From contig JAHFSX010000006.1 of the NCBI GenBank assembly GCA_023269675.1, positions 62,001 through 126,000 on the forward strand: DNA of 64,000 nt, in the 5' to 3' direction. A program made the position numbers and the translations under genes. Under the pieces are notes generated by a model. That model saw only the letters and a list, made by a program, of their open reading frames with translations, did not search any database and was not told the DNA's origin. Positions 36,919 through 48,160 of the stretch are shown here, piece by piece. The DNA is from Verrucomicrobiota bacterium. GTDB taxonomy: Bacteria > Verrucomicrobiota > Kiritimatiellia > RFP12 > UBA1067. Within the stretch, counting starts at the first letter, position 1. Every line of letters begins with the position of its first letter.

Positions 36919-38652
36919 ATGAAGCGTTGCTTGCCGGTTTTACTGATCACTCTCTCCGCTCTCTTCGTCGGCTCGTCCGGCCGCGCCATCGCAGGCGTAT
37001 ATGACGACGCCGCCGCGTGGTGGCATTTCGACTACGACGCCAACACCAACGGACTGGCCGACCTGAACGACATCCGCGACCAGCGCGACTGGGGCACGGC
37101 CGCGACCAAAGGCCCGACCGGCAAGCACGCCACGACGGTGCGGGGATTGCTGGGCAGTCCCCGCTGGACCAACAGCGCCGCGTTCCGCCCGGCCGGCGGA
37201 CAGGAGTACGGCGGCAAGTCCCTATCATTCCAGAGCGCGGTCGACCCTCTCACCACCAACTGCTGGCCCGACACCTTCCTGGTCTCGAACCTCGGTCTGG
37301 CAGGGTCGGCCACGCTGCTGACCCGTTTCCGCTGGGACGGCTACCCGACCGAGCTCGAAAAGATGAGCTGGCTCTATAACAACGGCCTGGAGTGGAACGC
37401 CTACCGCGGCTGGCTCTTCGGCGTTCAAAGCAACGCTTATCCACGCCTCACACTCTACACGCAAAAGTCCACGCTCCAGATGGACATCGCCGTCACGAAC
37501 GGCGTGTGGTACGACGTGGCCCTAGTGCTCACGGACGGCGACGCGGCTTCCATCACCAACGACACCGTGGAGTTCTACCTCTGGCATCCGACAGGCGGGT
37601 TGTCCTACCGGAAATACACAACAAGCGTGATCACGAACTCGATCGGAACGCTCGGCACGACCATCGGCTGTGAAACAACGGCCACCACCTACACCTCGGG
37701 GAATGCCCGCAAGTCCTTCGTCGGCGCGCTCAACCACCTCGCGGTCTGGAACCGCGCGCTCTCGTTCGCCGAGGTCAACGAGGCTTTCGGAAACCCGCAG
37801 CCGCTCTTCCAGATCGGACTCAACAACAACTCCGTGACCGATCTGCGCCCCGAGTCGGAGGTCGATGCCGAATACCTCCCGGGGGAGCCGTGGCACACGA
37901 TGCGCCGCGCGGTCACGGCGACCTATCGCGACGCCACGATCAAGCTCCCGCTCACGTCCGCCCAGGCAAAGCTCGACATGGTGTTTCACGTCGAGACCTC
38001 GACCGACAGCAGCACCAACGCCGCCGGTCTCTCGCTGATCGTCAACGGCGTGACGAATGCCGTGCAGACCGCAGCCCCCAACAAAGACCTCTGCTGGTTC
38101 GTCACGACCAACCTGCTGGTGACCGGCACGAACACCTTCACTCTCCACTACGAGTCGGGCCCTTCGGCCTTCATCAGCTTCGACTGGCTGGAACTGGGCG
38201 GCGCGTGGCAGGTCGGGACCGAGGACAACAACCAGACCGAGTTCATGGTCGAGAGCGGCGCGCCGGACGACTTCTTCGTGACGGACCCGAACTGGATGCA
38301 CCTCGAGCGGGCGATCACCTCGGGCGATACCAACGTCAACGTCCACTTCGCGCTCTCCTCCGAACTGGCGCGAAAGTACTTTTTTTCCTATAAGACCTGC
38401 ATTATCGGACAGGGGCCGGGCAACACCAACCACGCTTTCAGCGTCGACTTCAACAACACCGTGCTGAAGAGCTATCCTCCGCAGCCGAACGGCACCTACA
38501 TCACACTGCCGCTCGACCGGGCGCTCGTCAGAGCCGGCGACAATGTCATCAAGGTGCGTTACGACGGCCAGGTTGGCGGCTATCTGCAGTTCGACTTCCA
38601 CCGGCTGGAGGTCGATCTGTCGCCGCAGGGCACCTTGCTCCGCGTGCGCTAG
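36919..38652 (+). CDS. Secreted LamG-like protein with tandem C-terminal jelly-roll modules (copy 2)
   Basis: A 577-residue paralog of the preceding gene, aligned end to end ('GVYDDAAAWWHFDYDANTNGLADLNDIRDQRDWGTAA' versus 'GVYDDCAAWYHLDY...LDEIRDQRDWGTAA'). The start MKRCLPVLLITLSALFVG has GAGGTG seven bases upstream and encodes a signal peptide. The LamG domain ('GALNHLAVWNRALSFAEVNEAF') and both C-terminal beta-sandwich modules are kept ('FISFDWLELGGAW', 'GYLQFDFHRLEV'). It ends SPQGTLLRVR, again the seven-residue C-terminal pattern. The pair arose by tandem duplication. A bidirectional terminator separates it from the convergent groEL. Confidence 0.75.
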   Translation: MKRCLPVLLITLSALFVGSSGRAIAGVYDDAAAWWHFDYDANTNGLADLNDIRDQRDWGTAATKGPTGKHATTVRGLLGSPRWTNSAAFRPAGGQEYGGKSLSFQSAVDPLTTNCWPDTFLVSNLGLAGSATLLTRFRWDGYPTELEKMSWLYNNGLEWNAYRGWLFGVQSNAYPRLTLYTQKSTLQMDIAVTNGVWYDVALVLTDGDAASITNDTVEFYLWHPTGGLSYRKYTTSVITNSIGTLGTTIGCETTATTYTSGNARKSFVGALNHLAVWNRALSFAEVNEAFGNPQPLFQIGLNNNSVTDLRPESEVDAEYLPGEPWHTMRRAVTATYRDATIKLPLTSAQAKLDMVFHVETSTDSSTNAAGLSLIVNGVTNAVQTAAPNKDLCWFVTTNLLVTGTNTFTLHYESGPSAFISFDWLELGGAWQVGTEDNNQTEFMVESGAPDDFFVTDPNWMHLERAITSGDTNVNVHFALSSELARKYFFSYKTCIIGQGPGNTNHAFSVDFNNTVLKSYPPQPNGTYITLPLDRALVRAGDNVIKVRYDGQVGGYLQFDFHRLEVDLSPQGTLLRVR

Positions 38653-38679
38653 GACGCGCAGGTCTCTGCAAAAAAAGAA

Positions 38680-38713
38680 GGGGCGGACGCTTGTGGCGTC
38701 CGCCCCTCTTTTT
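38680..38713. terminator. Bidirectional rho-independent terminator
   Basis: An 11-bp perfect stem, GGGGCGGACGC (38680-38690) with GCGTCCGCCCC (38696-38706), loop TTGTG, flanked by an A-run on the left and TCTTTTT on the right. It serves the convergent LamG-like gene and groEL. Confidence 0.92.
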
Positions 38714-38736
38714 ATGTCAAGCGACCTTGCGGTCTC

Positions 38737-40362
<1,626 letters not shown>

Positions 40363-40398
40363 GATAACAAATCTCCGTAAGCGTTAGTGGTTTTCAGG

Positions 40399-40686
40399 TT
40401 ACTCGATCACGCCCATCAGGTCCTCTTCGCGGACGAGCTGGTAGGTCTTGTCGTTGAACTTGACTTCGGTGCCGCCGTACTTGGGCAGCAGGACCTTGTC
40501 GTTGACCTTGACGTCGAACGGGATCTCTTTGCCGTCCTCGTCGCGCTTCTTGCCGATCGCGATGACTTTGCCTTCCATCGGCTTGTCTTTGGCCGCATCA
40601 GGAATAATGATGCCACCCTTGTTCTGCTCTTTCACATCAATGGGCTCGACCAACACACGGTCGCCGAGCGGACGAATCTTCGCCAT
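40399..40686 (-). CDS. groES: Co-chaperonin GroES (10 kDa)
   Basis: A 95-residue protein of standard length. '[92 protein letters not shown]' covers the roof and mobile-loop segments; the mobile loop is '[16 protein letters not shown]'. It caps the GroEL ring. AAAGGAG lies six bases before the ATG. It lies 87 bases downstream of dnaK on the same strand. Confidence 0.97.
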   Translation of the reverse strand: MAKIRPLGDRVLVEPIDVKEQNKGGIIIPDAAKDKPMEGKVIAIGKKRDEDGKEIPFDVKVNDKVLLPKYGGTEVKFNDKTYQLVREEDLMGVIE

Positions 40687-40734
40687 ACTGTTCTCCTTTT
40701 TTTAAGTGCTTGAACTTAAACGATTTGTTTGAGG

Positions 40735-40761
40735 GCCGGCGGGACACCCGTCCCGCCCGGC
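40735..40761 (-). other. GC-rich hairpin between dnaK and groES
   Basis: GCCGGCGGGA (40735-40744) pairs with TCCCGCCCGGC (40751-40761) with one bulged base. There is no T-tract on the minus strand, so it is not a full terminator. It could protect or partly attenuate the dnaK-groESL transcript. Confidence 0.5.
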
Positions 40762-40773
40762 ACAGAAATCCGG

Positions 40774-42717
<1,944 letters not shown>

Positions 42718-42849
42718 TGCCTCAGCTCCAATCCGTCCGCCTTGTTTCTTTTTGCATCCGACTTGCGAACGTCTACGTTCAAGCACCTAATATGCCAAGA
42801 TCCACGGATGCTGCCTGAAAACAAGTCTTAAGATGCTCATCATAAGCTA

Positions 42850-42879
42850 ATTATATTATTAAGTGTCGCAAGGTTTCCA
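42850..42879 (-). promoter_or_regulatory. Sigma70-type promoter for dnaK-groES-groEL
   Basis: On the minus strand, TGGAAA (42879-42874) and a perfect TATAAT (42855-42850) are 18 bases apart. Transcription would start near 42843, giving a leader of about 125 bases before dnaK. It matches the housekeeping rather than the sigma32 consensus. Confidence 0.6.
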
Positions 42880-43078
42880 GCTCCGCGGATCCCCCCCGAC
42901 TGTGCCATGTCGCACTTCTAATGTCTCAGTCCGGAAAAAAGGGTCATTCTGTCCCAAACCCCGGCGGCCGGCCGGCTGTATTTTAAACGGCGGTTTAATT
43001 TATTTTGCGTTCCGGCAATAGTCGGGGCTCCGCCCCGTTTATGTGCATGCGGTGCGGGATGTGCGTAAGCGACGCGGC

Positions 43079-43107
43079 TTGACGCGGCCCGCACGAGGTT
43101 TTACACT
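43079..43107 (+). promoter_or_regulatory. Sigma70-type promoter for the repeat protein/efflux region
   Basis: TTGACG (43079-43084) and TACACT (43102-43107) are spaced by 17 bases. Transcription would start near 43114, about 53 bases before the ATG at 43167, which is preceded by AAAGGAGG. Confidence 0.65.
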
Positions 43108-43166
43108 ATCCAACGTATAAGACAAACTGAACCCCGATGCAGAGCTCCGGTTCAAAGGAGGCTTTC

Positions 43167-45470
43167 ATGAAAACCACAAAAACAACCCTTTTCACTTGGG
43201 CGCTGATGAGCTTCGCTTCGCTCGCGGTGGCCCGCGGCTTTGGCGACCGGTCGGACGGCGCTTCTCGCGACGCCCGGGCCGATCCGCGAAGCGGCGCATC
43301 CGGCGGAGAAGTCGCGGCACCCGCGCGGTCGTACACGCAGCCCAGCGCGGCGCCGACACGGTCGTACACGCAGCCCAGCGCCGCGCCGACGCGGTCGTAC
43401 ACGCAGCCCAGCGCGGCGCCGACGCGTTCGTACACGCAGCCCAGCGCGGCGCCGACGCGTTCGTACAGCCCGCCGGCACGGTCGTACACGCAGCCCAGCG
43501 CGGCGCCGACGCGGTCTCCCACGCCGCGTTACGCGCCCGTCACCACCTACACGCCCGCCGCGCAGCCCGCATCAGGCGCGTACTCCGGCGGCGCGACACG
43601 CGAAACGCCTGCCCCTCAAGCGCGCACCTATACGGCGCCGCGCGGCGCGGCCGACACCGGCGCATCGCCCGTCCCCACCCGCGCCGCGGAAGCCCCCCGG
43701 ACAACGGTCGCCCGCGAGACGCCCACGCGTGAGCCGCGCACCACCTCCGGTTTTTCGGGCGCCACGTACTATCGTGACCCGACTCCCGGGTCCAGCCAAA
43801 AGCCCGCAGCTCCGCGCGTCGTGAATGATGACAGCGCGCGTTCCAGCGGCACGGCGCGGACGTTCCGGGACCCGCAGGAGAACCCGGCCGTGACGCCTGC
43901 CGCACCGGCGGTCACGCGTCGTACGCCCGATTCCCGCACGCCCGATTCCCGCACGCCCGACCGCCCGCGGGTCACGGCAACGAAGCCTGCCGTGCCGGCA
44001 CAGTCCCCCGTGAGCGATAAACCGGAGGCCAACCGCATGCCGTCGGGCCCTTCGTACACGCGTTCGACGGACCAGCCGGCGACCGTGACGTCTCCGACGC
44101 GCGACCGCTCCGACCGGACCGCCGGTTTCGGCACCCGCACACGCGACGCCGACGGCCAGCCTGCGCGCGACCGCACCGACCGGACCGCCGGTTTCGGCAG
44201 CCGCACACGCGACGACTCCGCGTCACGCGCAAACACAGCCTCACGTCCGACGGCACCGCGCCTGACGGCACCGGAGACCCGCTTCGCCTCCCCCGTCAAC
44301 CGCACACACGGCGAGTCGAACCTGCGCTTTGGCTCCGCGGGCGACAACGCGCGGTCGCGCAGCGGCCTGCCGCTTTCCGGCACGAGCCTGCGCTCCACGC
44401 GCCCGGGTGGGGATGACGACCGCGGTACGCGCGACGGGTTCACAAGCCCGCGCTCGTCGCGGTTCTCCTCCGGCCGTGACCCAGGCGGTTCCGACCGCCG
44501 GCCGTCCTCCGGCAGCAGCCGCTACAGCGACGGCCGCTCGACACTCTACCACGCACCCGACCGCTACGCCGCGATGGGCCGCCATACCGATTACCGCGCA
44601 GGTTCCGATTACCGCGGCTCCCGCGAAAGTTCCTATTACCACGGCTCCCACGAAAGGTCCGACTACCACGGAGGCCACGGAGGCCACCATTCGGACTACC
44701 ACTATTACCCCTACTCGACCCGCTATTACCATAACGCCTTCAGCCCGGTCTGGTGCGGACCGGCGGTCTACCCGGCGGGCAACTACTTCGGATTCGGCTG
44801 GAACAACGGCTCATGGGGGCTCTCCGTCGGCTTTTCCACCACGCCCTACTATGACAGTTGGTCGTGCGGCGGCTGGGGTTACTCGGGGGTCTATTACGGC
44901 GGTTGGCGCGACAACTGGTACGGCGGCTTCTCCTATGTTTACAACCCCTGGCCGGTCTACCGCAGCTATTACCTCTATGAGCCGGTGCCGCTCGTGACCG
45001 GCGTCGAGACCGTCTACGTCACCCAGCCGGCCACGACCACCTATGTGGTGCAGAGCCCGGCGCCGACCACCTATGTGGTGCAGAGCCCGGCGCCGACCAC
45101 CTACGTCGAGCAGAGCCCGGCGCCGGCAGCGCCTGTCCAGCAGGCTGCGGCCGTTGTGACCGAAGAGCCCCCGCCCCAGCCCAACCGGGAGGCCGCACCC
45201 GCCGCCGAGCGCGCCGAGACCGTAGCGTCGCCCTGTTTCTGCCCGTGCCACTGCAACGGCCAGCGCCCCTGCACCTGCGATTACCCGTGCGGGTCGGAAT
45301 ACGCGGTGTCGGATGAGCAGTTCGACCTGTCCAACGCGTACAGTTCCTACGCGGTCACGCTCAGCCCCGAAACGATCTGGAGCTCTTACGCCGGCCTTGA
45401 CCGGTGGGATTCCGCCCCTGAGCCGACCCTGCACGAAGCCACCGTTTCAACCGATAACGACCAACCTTAA
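43167..45470 (+). CDS. Exported repeat-rich Arg/Pro/Tyr/Cys protein of unknown function
   Basis: A 767-residue protein with a signal peptide (MKTTKTTLFTWALMSFASLAVARG) and a strong AAAGGAGG site. Residues 55-116 hold five copies of SYTQPSAAPTR plus a shorter SYSPPAR unit. A long disordered Pro/Thr/Arg/Asp region follows, with repeats such as 'RTPDS' and 'DRTDRTAGFGSRTRD'. Residues about 470-525 are His/Tyr/Ser-rich ('HGGHGGHHSDYHYY'), and about 525-615 are Tyr/Trp/Gly-rich. Three copies of TTYVVQSPAP come next. Near residues 690-708 is a cluster of seven cysteines ('CFCPCHCNGQRPCTCDYPC') that could bind metal. No family is recognised. It precedes a TolC-MacAB-type efflux operon by 32 bases, so it may belong to it. 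Confidence 0.7.
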   Translation: MKTTKTTLFTWALMSFASLAVARGFGDRSDGASRDARADPRSGASGGEVAAPARSYTQPSAAPTRSYTQPSAAPTRSYTQPSAAPTRSYTQPSAAPTRSYSPPARSYTQPSAAPTRSPTPRYAPVTTYTPAAQPASGAYSGGATRETPAPQARTYTAPRGAADTGASPVPTRAAEAPRTTVARETPTREPRTTSGFSGATYYRDPTPGSSQKPAAPRVVNDDSARSSGTARTFRDPQENPAVTPAAPAVTRRTPDSRTPDSRTPDRPRVTATKPAVPAQSPVSDKPEANRMPSGPSYTRSTDQPATVTSPTRDRSDRTAGFGTRTRDADGQPARDRTDRTAGFGSRTRDDSASRANTASRPTAPRLTAPETRFASPVNRTHGESNLRFGSAGDNARSRSGLPLSGTSLRSTRPGGDDDRGTRDGFTSPRSSRFSSGRDPGGSDRRPSSGSSRYSDGRSTLYHAPDRYAAMGRHTDYRAGSDYRGSRESSYYHGSHERSDYHGGHGGHHSDYHYYPYSTRYYHNAFSPVWCGPAVYPAGNYFGFGWNNGSWGLSVGFSTTPYYDSWSCGGWGYSGVYYGGWRDNWYGGFSYVYNPWPVYRSYYLYEPVPLVTGVETVYVTQPATTTYVVQSPAPTTYVVQSPAPTTYVEQSPAPAAPVQQAAAVVTEEPPPQPNREAAPAAERAETVASPCFCPCHCNGQRPCTCDYPCGSEYAVSDEQFDLSNAYSSYAVTLSPETIWSSYAGLDRWDSAPEPTLHEATVSTDNDQP
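43329..43514 (+). repeat. 33-bp coding tandem repeat (SYTQPSAAPTR)
   Basis: Four direct 33-bp units (43329-43460), a 21-bp variant (43461-43481) and a fifth full unit (43482-43514). The units are nearly identical at DNA level, which suggests recent copy-number change by slippage or recombination. Confidence 0.9.
45036..45125 (+). repeat. 30-bp coding tandem repeat (TTYVVQSPAP)
   Basis: Three direct 30-bp units within the same gene; the first two are identical and the third differs by a few bases (VE for VV). Confidence 0.9.
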
Positions 45471-45502
45471 CCCAACCCCCGCAACCCTACCCTGACGGCC
45501 GC

Positions 45503-46882
45503 ATGAAACTAATTATCCGTTACGCAGCGCTTCTCGCCCTCGCAGGTCTCTGCGGCTGTCAAGCCGTGAAACAAGCCCGGCAGGCCCAGTCCCCCACCGA
45601 CCGCCTGCCCGGCGAAACCACCGTCACCGCGGCCCAGGCCGGCCTCGAGTTGGGCCGGCCCTGCGCGCTCACCAACCTCGAGCAGATCGCACGCAGCTAT
45701 CATCCTTCCCTGCTCCAGGCGCAGCAGGCCGTCGAGTCCGCACGTCTGCAGTGCCGCATGACCCACTCCGGCCGCCTGCCGCAGGTCACGGCCAGCGGCG
45801 CCTATAACCGCAGCACGCAGAACGCGTATGGCCGGCGGCCGAACTCGACCGAAATGCGCGGCTCGTGGAGCGGGTCCGTGGGCCTTGACCTGCTGCTCTA
45901 CGATTTCGGCAAGCTCGACGCCCAGGAGCGGCAAGCGCTCGAGGCCCTGGTCGCCGCCGAAGAGCAGCTCCGCGTGACCGAGCTGGAGGTCACCTTCAAC
46001 GTCCGCGCGTCGTTCTTCGACTTTCACCGCAGTGACGAGCTTTACCGCGTCGCCCTCGAAAGCGTCAACCAGTATGCGCAGCACCTGGAAGAGGCCCGCA
46101 CCATGGTGCAGGTCGGCACGCGCCGGCAGTATGACGTGACCAAAGCCGAGGTGGACTGGGGCAACGCGCGGATGGACGTGATTACCTACAGCAACGCCCT
46201 GATCGTCACGCGCGCCCAGCTCAACCGCGCCCTCGGCCTCGCCGACGCGCCGGACTACCTCATCGGAGCGGGCGCGATGGCGCCGCATCCGGAAAGTGTC
46301 GAGGACCTGATGGCGGCGGCGCGCGGCAACGCCCCTTCTCTGGCGGTCCTGCGGGCGCGCGCACGCGCCGCGTCGGTCTATGTGGACCAGACCATCGCGG
46401 AGCTCTATCCCGACCTCTCGCTGGGCGCAGACGCCGGGCTTTCGGGCCGCGGGTTCCCGCTGGCCTGGAACTTTGCCTGGGCGCTGCGCGTGGCGCAGAA
46501 CGTCTTCGACGGCCACCGCAAGACCGCGCGCATTGAAGACGCCGTCACCCAGCTCCGCACCGCCCGCTCGCGCCTGGCGGACGAGGAGCAGTCGCTCTAC
46601 CTCGCGCTGGTGACGGCCGTGACCGTGCGCGAAGGCGCCCTGAAGCGCCTGGAAGTCTCGGAGCTGATCGAACGTCAGGCCGTAGAAAACCTCGACATCG
46701 TCAATGAGCAATACCGCGTCGGCGTCTCCTCATCGATTGAACGCACCGATGCGCAGGTCACGGTGACCCAGGCCAAGGCCGCCGTCGTGCGCGCGCGCTA
46801 CGACTACCAGTCCGCCGTCGCCCGCATCGCGCAGCTCATCGGCGATCCCGTCGCTTCCGAAGAGCCGGCGCAGAACAACTAG
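45503..46882 (+). CDS. TolC-family outer-membrane efflux lipoprotein
   Basis: A 459-residue protein with a lipoprotein signal: LALAGLCGC gives a lipobox whose cysteine is near residue 19. Two TolC-type repeats of long helices and beta-strand segments are visible. The first runs from 'LTNLEQIARSYHPSLLQAQQAVESARLQ' to 'SGSVGLDLLLYDFGKLDAQERQAL'; the second from 'NAPSLAVLRARARAASVYVDQTIAELYPDLSLGADAG' to 'WALRVAQNVFDGHRKTARIEDAV'. It forms the trimeric outer-membrane channel of a tripartite pump. It ends 27 bases before the MacA-like adaptor, so the whole pump appears encoded in one operon. Confidence 0.92.
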   Translation: MKLIIRYAALLALAGLCGCQAVKQARQAQSPTDRLPGETTVTAAQAGLELGRPCALTNLEQIARSYHPSLLQAQQAVESARLQCRMTHSGRLPQVTASGAYNRSTQNAYGRRPNSTEMRGSWSGSVGLDLLLYDFGKLDAQERQALEALVAAEEQLRVTELEVTFNVRASFFDFHRSDELYRVALESVNQYAQHLEEARTMVQVGTRRQYDVTKAEVDWGNARMDVITYSNALIVTRAQLNRALGLADAPDYLIGAGAMAPHPESVEDLMAAARGNAPSLAVLRARARAASVYVDQTIAELYPDLSLGADAGLSGRGFPLAWNFAWALRVAQNVFDGHRKTARIEDAVTQLRTARSRLADEEQSLYLALVTAVTVREGALKRLEVSELIERQAVENLDIVNEQYRVGVSSSIERTDAQVTVTQAKAAVVRARYDYQSAVARIAQLIGDPVASEEPAQNN

Positions 46883-46909
46883 CCGGCAGATCCGGTTGAA
46901 GGAACCTTT

Positions 46910-48115
46910 ATGAAAAAACTCATCTTTCTGGTGCTCCTCGCGTCTGCCGCGGGGGGCGGCTGGTACGCTTATCATAAGAAGCACCCGAAAAACGTGGCCC
47001 TGTCGTATCGCACCGCGACCGTCAAGCGCGGCACGGTGATCCAAGAGATCCGCGCCACCGGCACCATCGAGCCCATCAAGCAGGTCGAGGTCGGCACGCA
47101 GGTCAACGGACGGATCCTGAATCTCTACGTCGACTTCAACTCCGTCGTGACGGCCGGCGTGGTGGTGGCGCAGATCGACCCCGCACTCTACGAATCCAAC
47201 CACGCCAAGGATTGCGCGCAGCTCAAGTCCAACCAGGCCAACGTCGAGCAGATGGGCATCAAACTCGCCTTGGCTGAAAAGGACCTGACCCGCAAGGCCG
47301 AGCTCGCCGAACGCAAAATGCTGGCGCAGTCCGACCTGGACACCGTGCGTGCGGACCGCGACTCGCTGGCCGCCCAGCTGAAGATCGCGCAGGCGGCCGT
47401 CGAACAATCCCAGGCCTCGGTCAAAATGTCCAAGACCAACCTCGACTACTGCACGATCCGCTCGCCGGTGGACGGGGTGGTCATCGCCCGCAACGTGGAC
47501 GAGGGCCAGACCGTGGTTTCATCGATGAGCGCGCAGAAGCTTTTTCAGATCGCGACGGATCTCAAGCGCATCCAGGTCGAAGCCAGCATCCCCGAAGCCG
47601 ACGTGGGGGTGATCCGCGACAACCAGCCGGTCAACTTCACCGTCGACGCCTACCGCGACACGTTCGAGGGCGTCGTGAAGCAGATCCGCCTCGCCGCGAC
47701 CACCGTGCAGAACGTCGTCACCTATCCCGTCATCGTGGAGGCCGACAACCCCGGCCAGAAGCTCTTCCCCGGCATGACCGCCAACATCGGCGTGGAGGTC
47801 GCCCGCAAAGAGGACACCCTGATGATCCCCGCCGCCGCCCTGCGCTTCATGCCCACCAACCTCGTCACCGACGTGCGCGGCCCTAAAGTCTGGGTCCTGA
47901 ACGCGGACCAGAAGCCCGAAGCGGTCGGCGTGAAGCTGGGCATCTCCGACGGCACCAACACCGCCATCGAAGAGCCCGACTCGCTGCAAGGCAAAGAGGT
48001 CATCCTCGGCTTCCAAAGCGGCGGCCAGGCCGCGTCCAACGGCAGCCCCAAGAACCCCTTCATGCCCACCCCGCCCGGCGGCGGCAACCGCAACGTCCGG
48101 CGCGCCATGCACTAG
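46910..48115 (+). CDS. MacA-like periplasmic adaptor (membrane fusion protein)
   Basis: A 401-residue HlyD/MacA-family protein with one N-terminal membrane anchor (MKKLIFLVLLASAAGGGWYAY). The first half-lipoyl segment is 'VKRGTVIQEIRATGTIEPIKQVEVGTQVNGRI'. A coiled-coil hairpin follows ('LALAEKDLTRKAELAERKMLAQSDLDTVRADRDSLAAQLKIAQAAVEQSQASV'). The second lipoyl half is 'LDYCTIRSPVDGVVIARNVDEGQTV'. The beta-barrel domain has 'FPGMTANIGVEVARKEDTLMIPAAALRF'. It bridges the inner-membrane ABC permease and the TolC-like channel. AAGGAA precedes the ATG. Confidence 0.93.
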   Translation: MKKLIFLVLLASAAGGGWYAYHKKHPKNVALSYRTATVKRGTVIQEIRATGTIEPIKQVEVGTQVNGRILNLYVDFNSVVTAGVVVAQIDPALYESNHAKDCAQLKSNQANVEQMGIKLALAEKDLTRKAELAERKMLAQSDLDTVRADRDSLAAQLKIAQAAVEQSQASVKMSKTNLDYCTIRSPVDGVVIARNVDEGQTVVSSMSAQKLFQIATDLKRIQVEASIPEADVGVIRDNQPVNFTVDAYRDTFEGVVKQIRLAATTVQNVVTYPVIVEADNPGQKLFPGMTANIGVEVARKEDTLMIPAAALRFMPTNLVTDVRGPKVWVLNADQKPEAVGVKLGISDGTNTAIEEPDSLQGKEVILGFQSGGQAASNGSPKNPFMPTPPGGGNRNVRRAMH

Positions 48116-48122
48116 CCGCGGC

Positions 48123-48157
48123 GACTCCTAAATCCCAACTCCTAACTCCTCCCTCCC
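48123..48157 (+). repeat. Polypyrimidine heptamer array (same family as 18547-18756)
   Basis: Units of the type ACTCCTA (ACTCCTA, AATCCCA, ACTCCTA, ACTCCTC) fill the 45-base gap between the adaptor and ATPase genes. The array replaces any purine-rich ribosome site before the ATPase start. Only one arm is present here, unlike at 18.5 kb. Confidence 0.65.
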
Positions 48158-48160
48158 CGC

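Larger units (their letters stand above)
42787..43166. other. Divergent promoter region between dnaK and the repeat-rich exported protein
   Basis: A 380-base gap without a gene. It is more AT-rich on the left, where the dnaK promoter lies (42850-42879). A short hairpin, CGGGGCTCCGCCCCG, lies around 43023-43037. The promoter of the rightward gene is at 43079-43107. Confidence 0.7.

Noticed and set aside
43329-43514. CRISPR-like array
   Set aside because: The repeats are head-to-tail without spacers and encode a protein repeat in frame.
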